From Chloroflexota bacterium (GTDB lineage Bacteria > Chloroflexota > Dehalococcoidia > Lucifugimonadales > UBA3495), in contig JAPPLU010000070.1 of assembly GCA_028874075.1 (NCBI GenBank), positions 76,899-140,898 on the forward strand: 64,000 nt of DNA, given 5' to 3'. Within the stretch, counting starts at the first letter, position 1; each line of letters begins with the position of its first letter. The position numbers and the translations under genes were made by a program. This document shows positions 25,055-32,805 of the stretch, in pieces. The notes beneath the pieces were generated by a model. That model did not search any database. It was not told the DNA's origin and worked only from the letters and a program-made list of their open reading frames with translations.

Positions 25055-25771
25055 GTGACCCAGCCCTTTCTCTCCGTAGTTATTCCGGCGTACAACGAAG
25101 AAAAACGGATTAAGGCTACGCTGGAAACAGTCCACGCCTACCTGTCACTCCAGTCCTACCCGTGGGAAGTCGTGGTGGCCGACGACGGCAGCATCGACGA
25201 TACAGCGAAACTGGTCGCCGCCTTCGCCAACGTAAATCCTCTAGTTCGGCTGCTTTCCCTGGAGCACCGGGGCAAGGGGTGGGCGGTAAAGCAGGGAATG
25301 CTGGCGGCGGAGGGAAGGTACCGGTTCCTGTGCGATGCCGACTTGTCCATGCCAGTGGAACAGATAGGGCGGTTCCTGGAGCAGGAAATTGAGGGAATCG
25401 ACATCCTGGTGGGTTCGCGGGAACTGGCGCAGTCCCGCCGATTTGGTGAACCATCCCGCCGTCACCTGATGGGCAGGGTGTTCAACCTGCTGATCCGGAT
25501 GCTGGCCCTGCCGGGAATCAAAGACACCCAGTGCGGGTTCAAGCTATTCAGGGCGGAAACTACGGCGGCCCTGTTTGAGCAGCAGACACTGTGGGGCTTT
25601 GCCTTCGACGTGGAGGTTCTTTACCTGGCCCGGAGGGCCGAGTTCGTGGTCAGGGAAGTGGCTATTGACTGGCACTACCGAGAGGGCAGTAAGGTACGAC
25701 CGCTGCGAGACGCGGCAGCCATGGCCAGAGATGTCATCAAGATTCGCTGGCGATTGGGGGCCCGAAAATGA
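25055..25771 (+). CDS. family 2 glycosyltransferase (dolichyl-phosphate glucosyltransferase-like)
   Basis: This 238-residue GT-A enzyme has VVIPAYNEEKRI at the N-terminus, VVADDGSIDDT, and the D-x-D-type CDADLSMP near residue 93. The block IKDTQCGFKLFRAET near 155 is typical of ALG5-like polyprenyl-phosphate glucosyltransferases. It lacks the membrane anchor seen in many relatives, so it may act at the membrane face with a lipid-phosphate acceptor. GTG start 25055 is supported by GGGAGG five bases upstream. The sugar is not readable. Confidence 0.85.
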   Translation: MTQPFLSVVIPAYNEEKRIKATLETVHAYLSLQSYPWEVVVADDGSIDDTAKLVAAFANVNPLVRLLSLEHRGKGWAVKQGMLAAEGRYRFLCDADLSMPVEQIGRFLEQEIEGIDILVGSRELAQSRRFGEPSRRHLMGRVFNLLIRMLALPGIKDTQCGFKLFRAETTAALFEQQTLWGFAFDVEVLYLARRAEFVVREVAIDWHYREGSKVRPLRDAAAMARDVIKIRWRLGARK

Positions 25772-25834
25772 ACATTCTTTACGAAATTAGTACCTCTGGT
25801 AATTTGCAGGTAATATAGGATCAATAATATATTT

Positions 25835-25907
25835 CTATTCTTAATGCAGACTCAGGAACTTATCCAGGTGGGGGTCCCCCGATAATATGTCAAAAATATA
25901 AGAATAG
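25835..25907. repeat. long stem-loop candidate in an AT-rich gap
   Basis: CTATTCTTA (25835-25843) and TAAGAATAG (25899-25907) are perfect 9-base inverted arms around a 55-base interior, which itself contains the palindrome GGGGGTCCCCC (25870-25880). The whole 266-base gap before the TPR gene is strikingly AT-rich compared with its surroundings. It could be a structured leader, a regulator target or a relic of an inserted element. Confidence 0.45.
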
Positions 25908-26037
25908 TTTAAATTTTAGACCAAATTGCCTTGACCTTTCTCGACCGGATAATGTACCAAATCAAGCACAATTTATTGCGGAAAGTCGGGCGCTAAGAGC
26001 TTTTATTAATATTGCTTTTTCCTGGAGAGATGCAGCT

Positions 26038-26823
26038 ATGCAAACTACAAAGACATCAGACAAGAGCAGGCTCAGACGCGAGTGGAGTAAAGAAGCGATT
26101 GACCTGGCGATGAAGGGCGAGTGGCAGCGTGCCACCGAGGTAAACCAGGCCCTGCTGACCCTTTACCCCGACGACGCCGATGCCAAGAACCGCCTCGGCC
26201 ATGCGTTCATTGAGCTGGCTGAATACGCCAGGGCCCGGGAGGTGCTGGCAGAGGTGGTGGCCAAGGCCCCCTATAACAACATTGCCCAAAAGAACCTGGC
26301 CCGACTGGAACAACTGGAGAACACGCCGGCGGAGACGAAGCAGGCGAGGAAGTCTGGCGGTTTGTCCAAATTTTTTATCGCGGAAAGCGGTAAGTCCGGT
26401 ACCACGGTGTTGCAGCCTACCGCCGGATTCAAAATTTCGGCCAGCGTGGCCCCGGGAGATCCGGTAACTCTGGTGGCCCAAAATCAGGCGATCTTTGCAT
26501 ACGTCCGTGAAGGCGAGTTCCTGGGCAAGGTAGAGGCCAGGCTTGCAACCCGTCTGGCGCGCCTGATGGCCGGCGGCAACCGCTACGAGGCCGCCGTGGT
26601 CGGCATCAATGACTGGGGAGTTTCGATTATCATCCGGGAATCCTACCGGCATCCCAGCCTTCACAACATTAGCTCCTTCCCAACGAACAGCAGGCCCGAA
26701 CGCCGCGCCCTGGCCAGCCAGAATGTGCTGAACTACCTGGACAGTGACGAACTGGACGAGGATGAAGAGGGCACGGTGGAATTTGTCAAGATCACCGGCT
26801 TTGACGGGGAGTGGGACGAGTAG
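26038..26823 (+). CDS. TPR-repeat protein of unknown function
   Basis: The 261-residue cytoplasmic protein begins with about two tetratricopeptide repeats (residues 10-95: AIDLAMKGEWQRATEVNQAL, then NRLGHAFIELAEYARAREVL). A linker follows, and then a C-terminal beta-rich domain near 130-205 with the pattern ISASVAPGDPVTLVAQN and LGKVEARLATRLARLMAGGN. An acidic tail (LDSDELDEDEEG) ends it. I do not recognise a named family for the second domain. TGGAGAG precedes the ATG. The gene stands alone between an AT-rich gap and a strong bidirectional terminator. Confidence 0.75.
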   Translation: MQTTKTSDKSRLRREWSKEAIDLAMKGEWQRATEVNQALLTLYPDDADAKNRLGHAFIELAEYARAREVLAEVVAKAPYNNIAQKNLARLEQLENTPAETKQARKSGGLSKFFIAESGKSGTTVLQPTAGFKISASVAPGDPVTLVAQNQAIFAYVREGEFLGKVEARLATRLARLMAGGNRYEAAVVGINDWGVSIIIRESYRHPSLHNISSFPTNSRPERRALASQNVLNYLDSDELDEDEEGTVEFVKITGFDGEWDE

Positions 26824-26847
26824 CCATATCTCTTGTGACCAAAATGA

Positions 26848-26876
26848 AAAGGGCCGGACACCAAGTCCGGCCCTTT
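26848..26876. terminator. bidirectional rho-independent terminator
   Basis: A perfect 12-base stem (AAAGGGCCGGAC/GTCCGGCCCTTT) closes a 5-base loop between the convergent TPR and OppF genes. Flanking A/T stretches on both sides let it end both transcripts. Confidence 0.9.
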
Positions 26877-26910
26877 GCTTAAGTGGACTGCCGGGTTTGT
26901 TCTGACGGTT

Positions 26911-27894
26911 CTAGTAAAGGTGGCAGGATACCCGGTGTCCCGGGGCCACTTCCTTGTCCACCGGCACCTCTTCGGAACACTTGTCCATGGCAAAAGGACA
27001 CCTGGGGTGGAACCGGCACCCGGAGGGTGGGTTAATGGGTGACGGCACTTCGCCGGTCAGTACAATTTCCTCCCTTACCAGGTCTGGGTGGGACGGCAGG
27101 GCCGCCGAGAAAAGAGCCTTGGTGTAGGGGTGGAGCGGGTTCTGGTAAAGCTCTTCCGTTTCTGCGTATTCAACGATCTGGCCCAGGTACATAACCGCGG
27201 TCTGGTGAGCCATGTACCGCACCGTGGCCAGGTTATGGGCGATCAGCAGGTAGCTGACATTGTACTCCTGCTGCAGGTCCACCAGCAGGTTCATGATCTG
27301 GGCGCGGATGGATACATCCAGGGCGGATACCGGCTCATCCAGCACGATCATCTTTGGGAAGGAGGCCAGGGCCGATGCTACCGCAATTCGCTGGCGCTGG
27401 CCACCGCTGAACTCGTGGGGATAGTTGTTGGCCTGCTCGGCGTGGAGGCCAACCTGGGACAGCACTTCGCCGACCCGCTCGTCCCGCTCCTGGTTGCTGA
27501 CCTGACGGTTGACCACCAGGGGCTCAGAGATAATGTCCCGTACCCTCATCCGCGGGCTAAGGGAAGACCATGGGTCCTGGAAAACGGCCTGCACCGTTGT
27601 GCGATAGTCCTGTAGCTCAGAGCCACGGAACTGCTGGATGTCCTTGCCGTCCAACAGGATCTGACCCTCAGTGGGAGTTTCCAGGCGCAGCATCAGCTTG
27701 CTGGTGGTGGTCTTGCCGCAGCCCGATTCGCCCACCAGGCCCAGGGTCTCACCCTGGCGGATGCTGAAATTGATGCTGTCCACCGCCTGCACATAGCCGA
27801 TGGTCTTCATCAGGATCAGTCCCTTGGTGACCGGGAAATACTTTTTCAGGTTCTGTACCTGCAGCAGGGGAGTTTCCCCATTGGTCGTTACCAT
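26911..27894 (-). CDS. oligopeptide-type ABC transporter ATP-binding protein (OppF/DppF-like)
   Basis: This 327-residue ATPase has Walker [10 protein letters not shown], signature FSGGQRQR, and Walker [13 protein letters not shown]. The Opp-type C-terminal region ([15 protein letters not shown]) follows. The start is set at ATG 27894 because it overlaps the stop of the upstream OppD gene by seven bases, a typical coupling; 25 further in-frame codons upstream lie inside that gene. No permease or binding-protein gene is next to the pair, so the rest of the transporter must be elsewhere. Confidence 0.92.
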   Translation of the reverse strand: MVTTNGETPLLQVQNLKKYFPVTKGLILMKTIGYVQAVDSINFSIRQGETLGLVGESGCGKTTTSKLMLRLETPTEGQILLDGKDIQQFRGSELQDYRTTVQAVFQDPWSSLSPRMRVRDIISEPLVVNRQVSNQERDERVGEVLSQVGLHAEQANNYPHEFSGGQRQRIAVASALASFPKMIVLDEPVSALDVSIRAQIMNLLVDLQQEYNVSYLLIAHNLATVRYMAHQTAVMYLGQIVEYAETEELYQNPLHPYTKALFSAALPSHPDLVREEIVLTGEVPSPINPPSGCRFHPRCPFAMDKCSEEVPVDKEVAPGHRVSCHLY

Positions 27895-28877
27895 GATTCG
27901 TCCATCCTCCAGCAGTCGGCGGTATGGCCTTCCTTGACGGTGTAGGAAGGCGGGTAGGCTTCCAGGCACTTGTCTCTGGCGAACTCACACCGGTCGGCAA
28001 AGCGGCAGCCCTCAGGCAGGTTGGACAACAGGGGCGGCTGGCCTTCGATAGAGTACAGTCGTTCGGTACGTTCTTCCAGCTTGGGAACTGAGTCAATCAG
28101 GGCCCTGGTGTATGGGTGGGAAGGCTCGTTAAAAATTTCCCGAACCGGGCCGTTTTCCACGACCCGGCCGGCATACATGACGGCCACCCGGTCGCACATT
28201 CGGGCAACCACACCAAAGTCGTGGGTAATGAAGATGATGGCCAACCCGGTTTCGGCCTGGATGTCCTTTAACAATCGCAGATACTGAAGTTGAATGGTTA
28301 CGTCAAGAGCGGTTGTAGGTTCGTCGGCGATGATGACGCCGGGTTCGCATGAGAGGGCAATGGCTCCCACCACCCGCTGTTTCATGCCGCCGCTCATCTG
28401 GTGAGGGAAGTCTTCCAGGCGCCTTTCGGGGGCTGCCACGTTTACGTTGCGCAGGGCGTCCACCGCCCGGCCGATCATATTCTTATGGCTTTCCTTGCGC
28501 GCCATACCCAAGGCTTCCATCAACTGGTTGCCGATGGTGAATACCGGGTTCAGCGAGGTTTGCGGGTCCTGCAAAATCATGGAGATCTGGCGCCCCCGAA
28601 TCTGGCGCATCTCATCTTCGCTCTTCTGCAAGATGTCGTCGCCGTTGAGCCGGATGGAACCGCTGATGATCTTGCCTGCGGGCTGAGGAACCAACCGCAG
28701 CAATGACAGGGCGGTCATTGTCTTGCCACAACCGGACTCGCCGACTATCCCCAGAGTCTCTCCTTCTCTCAGGAAAAAGCTGACTCCGTCCACTGCCTTA
28801 ACAGTGTTGGTCCGGTTGAAGAAGTAGGTGTGGAGGTCTTCAACCTCCAGAATGACATTGCTGGTGTCAACACTCAT
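27888..28877 (-). CDS. oligopeptide-type ABC transporter ATP-binding protein (OppD/DppD-like)
   Basis: This 329-residue ATPase has GESGCGKT (Walker A), MSGGMKQRV (signature), and [13 protein letters not shown] (Walker B). The C-terminal [14 protein letters not shown] cysteine region of this family is present. The ATG at 28877 has GGGA nine bases upstream and is preferred over a TTG seven codons earlier. It pairs with OppF downstream by a seven-base overlap, and together they would power a peptide or nickel-type importer. A good promoter lies 230 bases upstream at 29107-29136. Confidence 0.92.
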   Translation of the reverse strand: MSVDTSNVILEVEDLHTYFFNRTNTVKAVDGVSFFLREGETLGIVGESGCGKTMTALSLLRLVPQPAGKIISGSIRLNGDDILQKSEDEMRQIRGRQISMILQDPQTSLNPVFTIGNQLMEALGMARKESHKNMIGRAVDALRNVNVAAPERRLEDFPHQMSGGMKQRVVGAIALSCEPGVIIADEPTTALDVTIQLQYLRLLKDIQAETGLAIIFITHDFGVVARMCDRVAVMYAGRVVENGPVREIFNEPSHPYTRALIDSVPKLEERTERLYSIEGQPPLLSNLPEGCRFADRCEFARDKCLEAYPPSYTVKEGHTADCWRMDESW

Positions 28878-29106
28878 ATCAACTAATCCCTTCAGCAAAC
28901 GCAGATCGGCCCCCAGCGGATGGGGCTAGCGAAATGCGCCGAATAGCCGGTAACCACCGGAAGAAAGTAGTCTGCTACGAAAATCCCCAAGCCGGCCAGT
29001 TAAAGCAAAACCTGTCAGTACAGGGCTGGAATGCTGGCCATTTCCCCGATCGAAATGAAGGATTTCGAAAAACCGGCCCCGGGTGGCTCCCCTTGAGATT
29101 TTCAGG
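28878..29106 (-). other. long 5' leader of oppDF
   Basis: The gap between the sagB stop and the oppD start is 510 bases. The promoter at 29107-29136 predicts a transcript leader of about 220 bases over this stretch. No riboswitch class was recognised. The plus-strand frame across the gap (28934-29455) shows no family resemblance and runs into the SagB gene antisense. Confidence 0.4.
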
Positions 29107-29136
29107 AATATATACTACGGCCCGTTTCAATGTCAA
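29107..29136 (-). promoter_or_regulatory. promoter of oppDF
   Basis: On the minus strand, consensus TTGACA (29131-29136) is followed by TATATATT. Using TATATT (29107-29112) the spacer is 18 bases; using TATATA it is 16. Confidence 0.7.
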
Positions 29137-29387
29137 ATTGGCCGAAACTGGCTTCAAAGAGAGGGCGTTGGATGGCCAGGCGCCGTCAAGTCGGCAAATG
29201 TACTTGCACCTAAATGGTGATGAGTTTCCGATAACGGAAAGGCTTGGCCCTGACCTGGCACGGATTTGTTTTCAGAGCCGCGCGGTCCCGAGCCTTGGCC
29301 GGATGTTTGCCCTGTCCGAAGTAAAACCTCAGGATTCCGGTTATTCCACCCTATCTACAATGAGATTCGACGCAATCTGCGGCTATG

Positions 29388-30962
29388 TCAGCGTCGAGTG
29401 GAAGTCCTGGACTGGGCGTCCAGGGTCATGGCGATGCGAGATCGGAAGGGCCTGACCCGATTCACTTCCGCGGTAACCCCGATGGGAACCACGAACATGG
29501 CGCCCTTGCCTGCGGCGTGGGGCGAAAAGAACTCGGTCACCTCGTCGTCGTAGAAGGTGAGGCCACTGGCTCCCAGGCCCAGGGAATGGGAGGCGAGATA
29601 GAGTTTACCACCCACGATTCCTGCCTCGAGCTGGGCAGCGCGGTAGCCCCGGTTGCCATATCGTTCCAATATGGGCCCCAGGTCGGCCATGAAGAAGGCC
29701 ACCGCCGAAGCGTCGTGAGGCAGGGCCTGTTCAAATCCCAGGTGGCCGGCTTCCTGTCGAAACTCTCCTTCCTTTAACTGGTACAGGCCGTTCCGGTCAG
29801 GAGAGTAGTAGTATGAGCCACCTGGTAAATCATCCACTGAGTTTACGATCAGATACAGGTCCAACAGGCTGTCTCCCTGACCGTCCAGGAAGTCCGCCGG
29901 CACCCCGCCGGTGGCGGAACCGACTACGGCGGCAAGCTGGGCCAGTGAAATTGAGTCGTGGCCGAAGCGGCGGGTAGAACCCCGCTCGCGAATGGTCTGG
30001 CCCAAAGGCCGCGACACCAGCTCCGAAGCCGCTCCATCGGGGAAAGGGAAGAAAGGCCCGTCGGGAGCCGGGGCTGTAATTCCCAGCCCGCCACGGGAGT
30101 TTTCCACCTCAACGGCATCGGCCAGAAACGTGGCGGCGTGGGTCTCCCGTATGTCCGGGTAATCAATCTCTCCCGGCGCGGTTATGACAGACTGGCCGCC
30201 CACCGGTCCCAAACTGGAGGCTGAGGAGAATTCGGTTTCACCAGACGGCGCACCGACGGCCAGGAGGCAGGTTGACGCTTCGCCCACGCCGTCAATGCCC
30301 AGCAGTTCGTCCACCTCCCGGTCTACGAAGGCGTTAACCACCCTGGCCGGCTGGCCCGCGGCTGACGCCCCCGAAAGCAAGTTGGCGGCTACGGTACCGT
30401 TGTCCCAGAAGCAGTACCGATAGCCTCGTGTGCGGTATTTCCAGGAACTGCGCCAGAAGACGGTGGTGAAGACGACCGTTAAGGGCGCAGCGGCGATGCG
30501 GGCGTCGCCGCCGGATGCCCGGGCCAGGTGGCCGCGGTGGTCACCCTGCCGAAGACAGGTCAATTGGAAAGTGTCCGGCCCGAAGTGATAAACGCCGGCA
30601 TCCAGACCTTGCAGGTCGCGACATACCACGTAGGTCTCCACCGGGTAGAGGCCACCGGCGGAGGCTGCTGCACGGAAGTGGACCTCCCCGGCAATCCGGA
30701 AATTGCCCACCCGGGTTACGCCGGCGCAGTGATAGAGTAATTGAGCCAGTGTGGATAGTGAAGGTTCAGGGCCGCCAGTGGCTTCGTAGGTCCCAATAGC
30801 CTCCAGCGCCGGTGTATCCGGCGAAGGAAATTCGGCCGGCAGGGGTAGGGTCGGCAGGCCGGAATAGGTCTTGTACAGTGGCGGCTTGGTGGACAGGTTG
30901 ATGTATGCCAGCTTAGTGGACTCGTGGTAGTTGAAGGCTGCGCCGGTGTCGCGGTTTTGCAT
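29388..30962 (-). CDS. SagB-type (nitroreductase-fold) dehydrogenase, two fused domains
   Basis: This 524-residue protein is two tandem nitroreductase-like domains of the SagB/ThcOx family. These FMN enzymes oxidise thiazolines to thiazoles in peptide natural products, or do unknown chemistry. In domain 1 (about 25-245) the block FRAAASAGGLYPVETYVV is diagnostic; in domain 2 (about 290-520) RERGSTRRFGHDSISLAQL, then AGIVGGKLYLASHSLGLGAS, are typical. ATG 30962 is chosen over TTG 30965; AAGGGGACC precedes it. No YcaO cyclodehydratase, precursor peptide or transporter lies nearby, so a peptide-modifying role is not supported by context. Confidence 0.87.
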   Translation of the reverse strand: MQNRDTGAAFNYHESTKLAYINLSTKPPLYKTYSGLPTLPLPAEFPSPDTPALEAIGTYEATGGPEPSLSTLAQLLYHCAGVTRVGNFRIAGEVHFRAAASAGGLYPVETYVVCRDLQGLDAGVYHFGPDTFQLTCLRQGDHRGHLARASGGDARIAAAPLTVVFTTVFWRSSWKYRTRGYRYCFWDNGTVAANLLSGASAAGQPARVVNAFVDREVDELLGIDGVGEASTCLLAVGAPSGETEFSSASSLGPVGGQSVITAPGEIDYPDIRETHAATFLADAVEVENSRGGLGITAPAPDGPFFPFPDGAASELVSRPLGQTIRERGSTRRFGHDSISLAQLAAVVGSATGGVPADFLDGQGDSLLDLYLIVNSVDDLPGGSYYYSPDRNGLYQLKEGEFRQEAGHLGFEQALPHDASAVAFFMADLGPILERYGNRGYRAAQLEAGIVGGKLYLASHSLGLGASGLTFYDDEVTEFFSPHAAGKGAMFVVPIGVTAEVNRVRPFRSRIAMTLDAQSRTSTRR

Positions 30963-30992
30963 CAAAGGTCCCCTTGAAGTAATGGGAAAGTG

Positions 30993-31379
30993 CTAGCAGG
31001 ATGTTCCGCCGCCCTCTCGCCGGCGGTGAATCCTAACTGCGGCATGCTCAATGAAGGAGCCCTTAATGGGCGGGTTGGGCTTCTTGACGGTGACCATTAC
31101 TGCCTCCAGCGGGAAGTCCGCCAGAAGGCAGTTGGCGATTTCCTGGGCCAGGCTTTCCAGCAGGTTGCGGGATTCTCCCTCCATAATGGCCCTGATAACC
31201 CGATACAGGTGGGTGTAGCTGATTGTGTCCTCGATGACATCGGACTGGCCGGGACGGGTCAGGTCTGCCTCGGCTTCCAGGTCCACCAGGTAGGCCTGCC
31301 CCTGGGCCTTTTCCTCGGGGTTTACCCCGTGGTAGCCGTAGAAGCGCATGCCCTGCAGGATGATACGGTCGGTGGCCAT
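30993..31379 (-). CDS. folB: dihydroneopterin aldolase
   Basis: FolB cleaves dihydroneopterin in folate synthesis. The 128-residue protein has the conserved MRFYGYHGVNPEEKAQGQ block, with the catalytic tyrosine and glutamate, then SYTHLYRVI, and the lysine region VTVKKPNPPI. ATG 31379 is preferred to a TTG four codons upstream. It lies 30 bases upstream of sagB and follows the CitE-like gene, all on the minus strand; no other folate gene is nearby. Confidence 0.9.
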   Translation of the reverse strand: MATDRIILQGMRFYGYHGVNPEEKAQGQAYLVDLEAEADLTRPGQSDVIEDTISYTHLYRVIRAIMEGESRNLLESLAQEIANCLLADFPLEAVMVTVKKPNPPIKGSFIEHAAVRIHRRREGGGTSC

Positions 31380-31438
31380 AATTACACGCAATAACTGGCT
31401 GGAGGTTCAGGCGACGGTGCTCACTTTCCCACAGCGGG

Positions 31439-32332
31439 CTAATCCCGGCCCCTGGCGGCCAGCTGTTTTTCGATTTCGTCCACCTGGGCCAGCAGGTTCT
31501 GGGCGCGCTTGACCACCGGCACGTCGACCATCTTGTCGTCCAGGGACAGGGAGCCGCGGCCATTGGCCTCCGCCTCTTGCCAGGCTTCCATTACCCGGCG
31601 GGCGTAGGCCACGTCTTCGGGGTTGGGGCTGAACACCTCGTTGATGGTTTCTACCTGGGCCGGGTGGATGGCGAACTTGCCAGTGTAACCCATCTGGCGG
31701 GCCGCCCCGGCGTCCTTCCGCAGGCCTTCGGGGTTGCGGAAGGCTACGTAGGGGCTGTCCAGGGAAGCGATGCCGGCGGCCCGGGCAGCGATGGCCACAG
31801 TGCTGCGGGCATGATAGACCTCTTCGCCATTGTCAGTGCGCTGGATACCCATGTCGTTGGTATAGTCCTCGGCCCCGAAGGCGATGGCGACGGTGCGTAC
31901 GAGGGCGGCGGCCATTTCGTTAACGTTGACGATAGCCCGGGCGCTTTCAATCCAGGGAATCAGGTTTACGTGGCCGGCCTCCAAATTTGCGCCGATTTCC
32001 AGAGGGGAGATGATTCCCTCAATGGCCCTCAGGTCTTCGGCCGATTCCGTCTTCCCCACGCTGACACCATAGAGATGAGGAGAGATTAGGGCGGCTATTT
32101 CGTCCCGGGTCAGGCCGGTGTCCAGGGAATTGACACGTACCATTACGCGCTGCCCTGCCTGGCGGAGCCGGGGAATCCACTCGGCGGCAACGGCGCGGGC
32201 GGCAACCTTCTCTCCCGGCGGCACCGAGTCCTCCAAGTCCACCATGATAATGTCGGCGTCGAAGTTCAGCGCCCGCTCCAGCATGTTGGCGCGGTTCCCG
32301 GGAACGAAAATCAGGCTGCGCAACAGTTCCAA
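31439..32332 (-). CDS. HpcH/HpaI aldolase family CoA-ester lyase (CitE-like)
   Basis: This 297-residue TIM-barrel lyase opens with RSLIFVPGNRANMLERAL and contains the Mg-binding MVDLEDSVPP, VRVNSLDT, and AFGAEDYTNDMG signatures of CitE-like/malyl-CoA lyases. These cleave CoA esters such as malyl-, citramalyl- or beta-methylmalyl-CoA; the specific substrate is not evident. An in-frame ATG lies 16 codons upstream (32380), but AGGAGG at 32337-32342 points to TTG 32332, which also gives the conserved N-terminus. A role beside acyl-CoA catabolism in this genome is plausible. Confidence 0.85.
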   Translation of the reverse strand: MELLRSLIFVPGNRANMLERALNFDADIIMVDLEDSVPPGEKVAARAVAAEWIPRLRQAGQRVMVRVNSLDTGLTRDEIAALISPHLYGVSVGKTESAEDLRAIEGIISPLEIGANLEAGHVNLIPWIESARAIVNVNEMAAALVRTVAIAFGAEDYTNDMGIQRTDNGEEVYHARSTVAIAARAAGIASLDSPYVAFRNPEGLRKDAGAARQMGYTGKFAIHPAQVETINEVFSPNPEDVAYARRVMEAWQEAEANGRGSLSLDDKMVDVPVVKRAQNLLAQVDEIEKQLAARGRD

Positions 32333-32336
32333 GATA

Positions 32337-32342
32337 CCTCCT
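32337..32342 (-). promoter_or_regulatory. ribosome binding site that sets the CitE-like start
   Basis: On the minus strand AGGAGG lies four bases before TTG 32332. It falls inside the extension that would be added by starting at ATG 32380, so the TTG is the more likely start. Confidence 0.6.
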
Positions 32343-32388
32343 AGCTTGCGGGTCGGTTGATGCTCCACCGAGACCTGCATTTGCTCGG

Positions 32389-32748
32389 CTACAGCAGGAA
32401 TGGCGGGTGAATTACATCATCAGGGACGGGCTCAATTTCCCGGATTACCGGGTTAACACGGAACCCCAGGTTTTCCAGGGCTTCGTAACCTATCAGGGGA
32501 GTGGACGCGGGCACCAGGATGCCGCCGAACCAGCGGCCTAATAACTCGCCGTCGAAGTGGTATGATTCCAACTCCACAATCCCTGTTGCGCTCCGCATTC
32601 GGAGTTTGCCCAGTGCGGGCCGCAATCCCAGGGCCTCGATTTCCTCCAGAGGCAGGGCGACGTGGGTGGCCCCGGTATCAACCAGGAAGGTATATTCCCG
32701 GGTTTCGTTTTCTCCTATTATCTTGGCTTGAACGTCGGTTCTGCCCAT
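32389..32748 (-). CDS. retropepsin-like (clan AA) aspartic protease
   Basis: This is a 119-residue single-lobe aspartyl protease. The active-site triad sits in FLVDTGATHVALP near residue 24, followed by the flap region and a hydrophobic-hydrophobic-Gly pattern (IGYEALENLGF) near residue 89. One lobe implies an active homodimer, as in viral proteases. There is no membrane segment or PDZ domain, unlike larger relatives. AAGGAAG stands seven bases before the ATG. It lies 57 bases behind polA on the same strand. Its target is unknown. Confidence 0.8.
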   Translation of the reverse strand: MGRTDVQAKIIGENETREYTFLVDTGATHVALPLEEIEALGLRPALGKLRMRSATGIVELESYHFDGELLGRWFGGILVPASTPLIGYEALENLGFRVNPVIREIEPVPDDVIHPPFLL

Positions 32749-32805
32749 AGAATGCTTCCTTTATCGGAAATAGATAGCAGATGGCAAGGGTTGCGAGGCA
32801 TTACT

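Noticed and set aside
28934..29455. Plus-strand 173-codon frame in the oppD-sagB gap
   Set aside because: It crosses the minus-strand promoter and runs antisense into SagB; no ribosome site or family resemblance.
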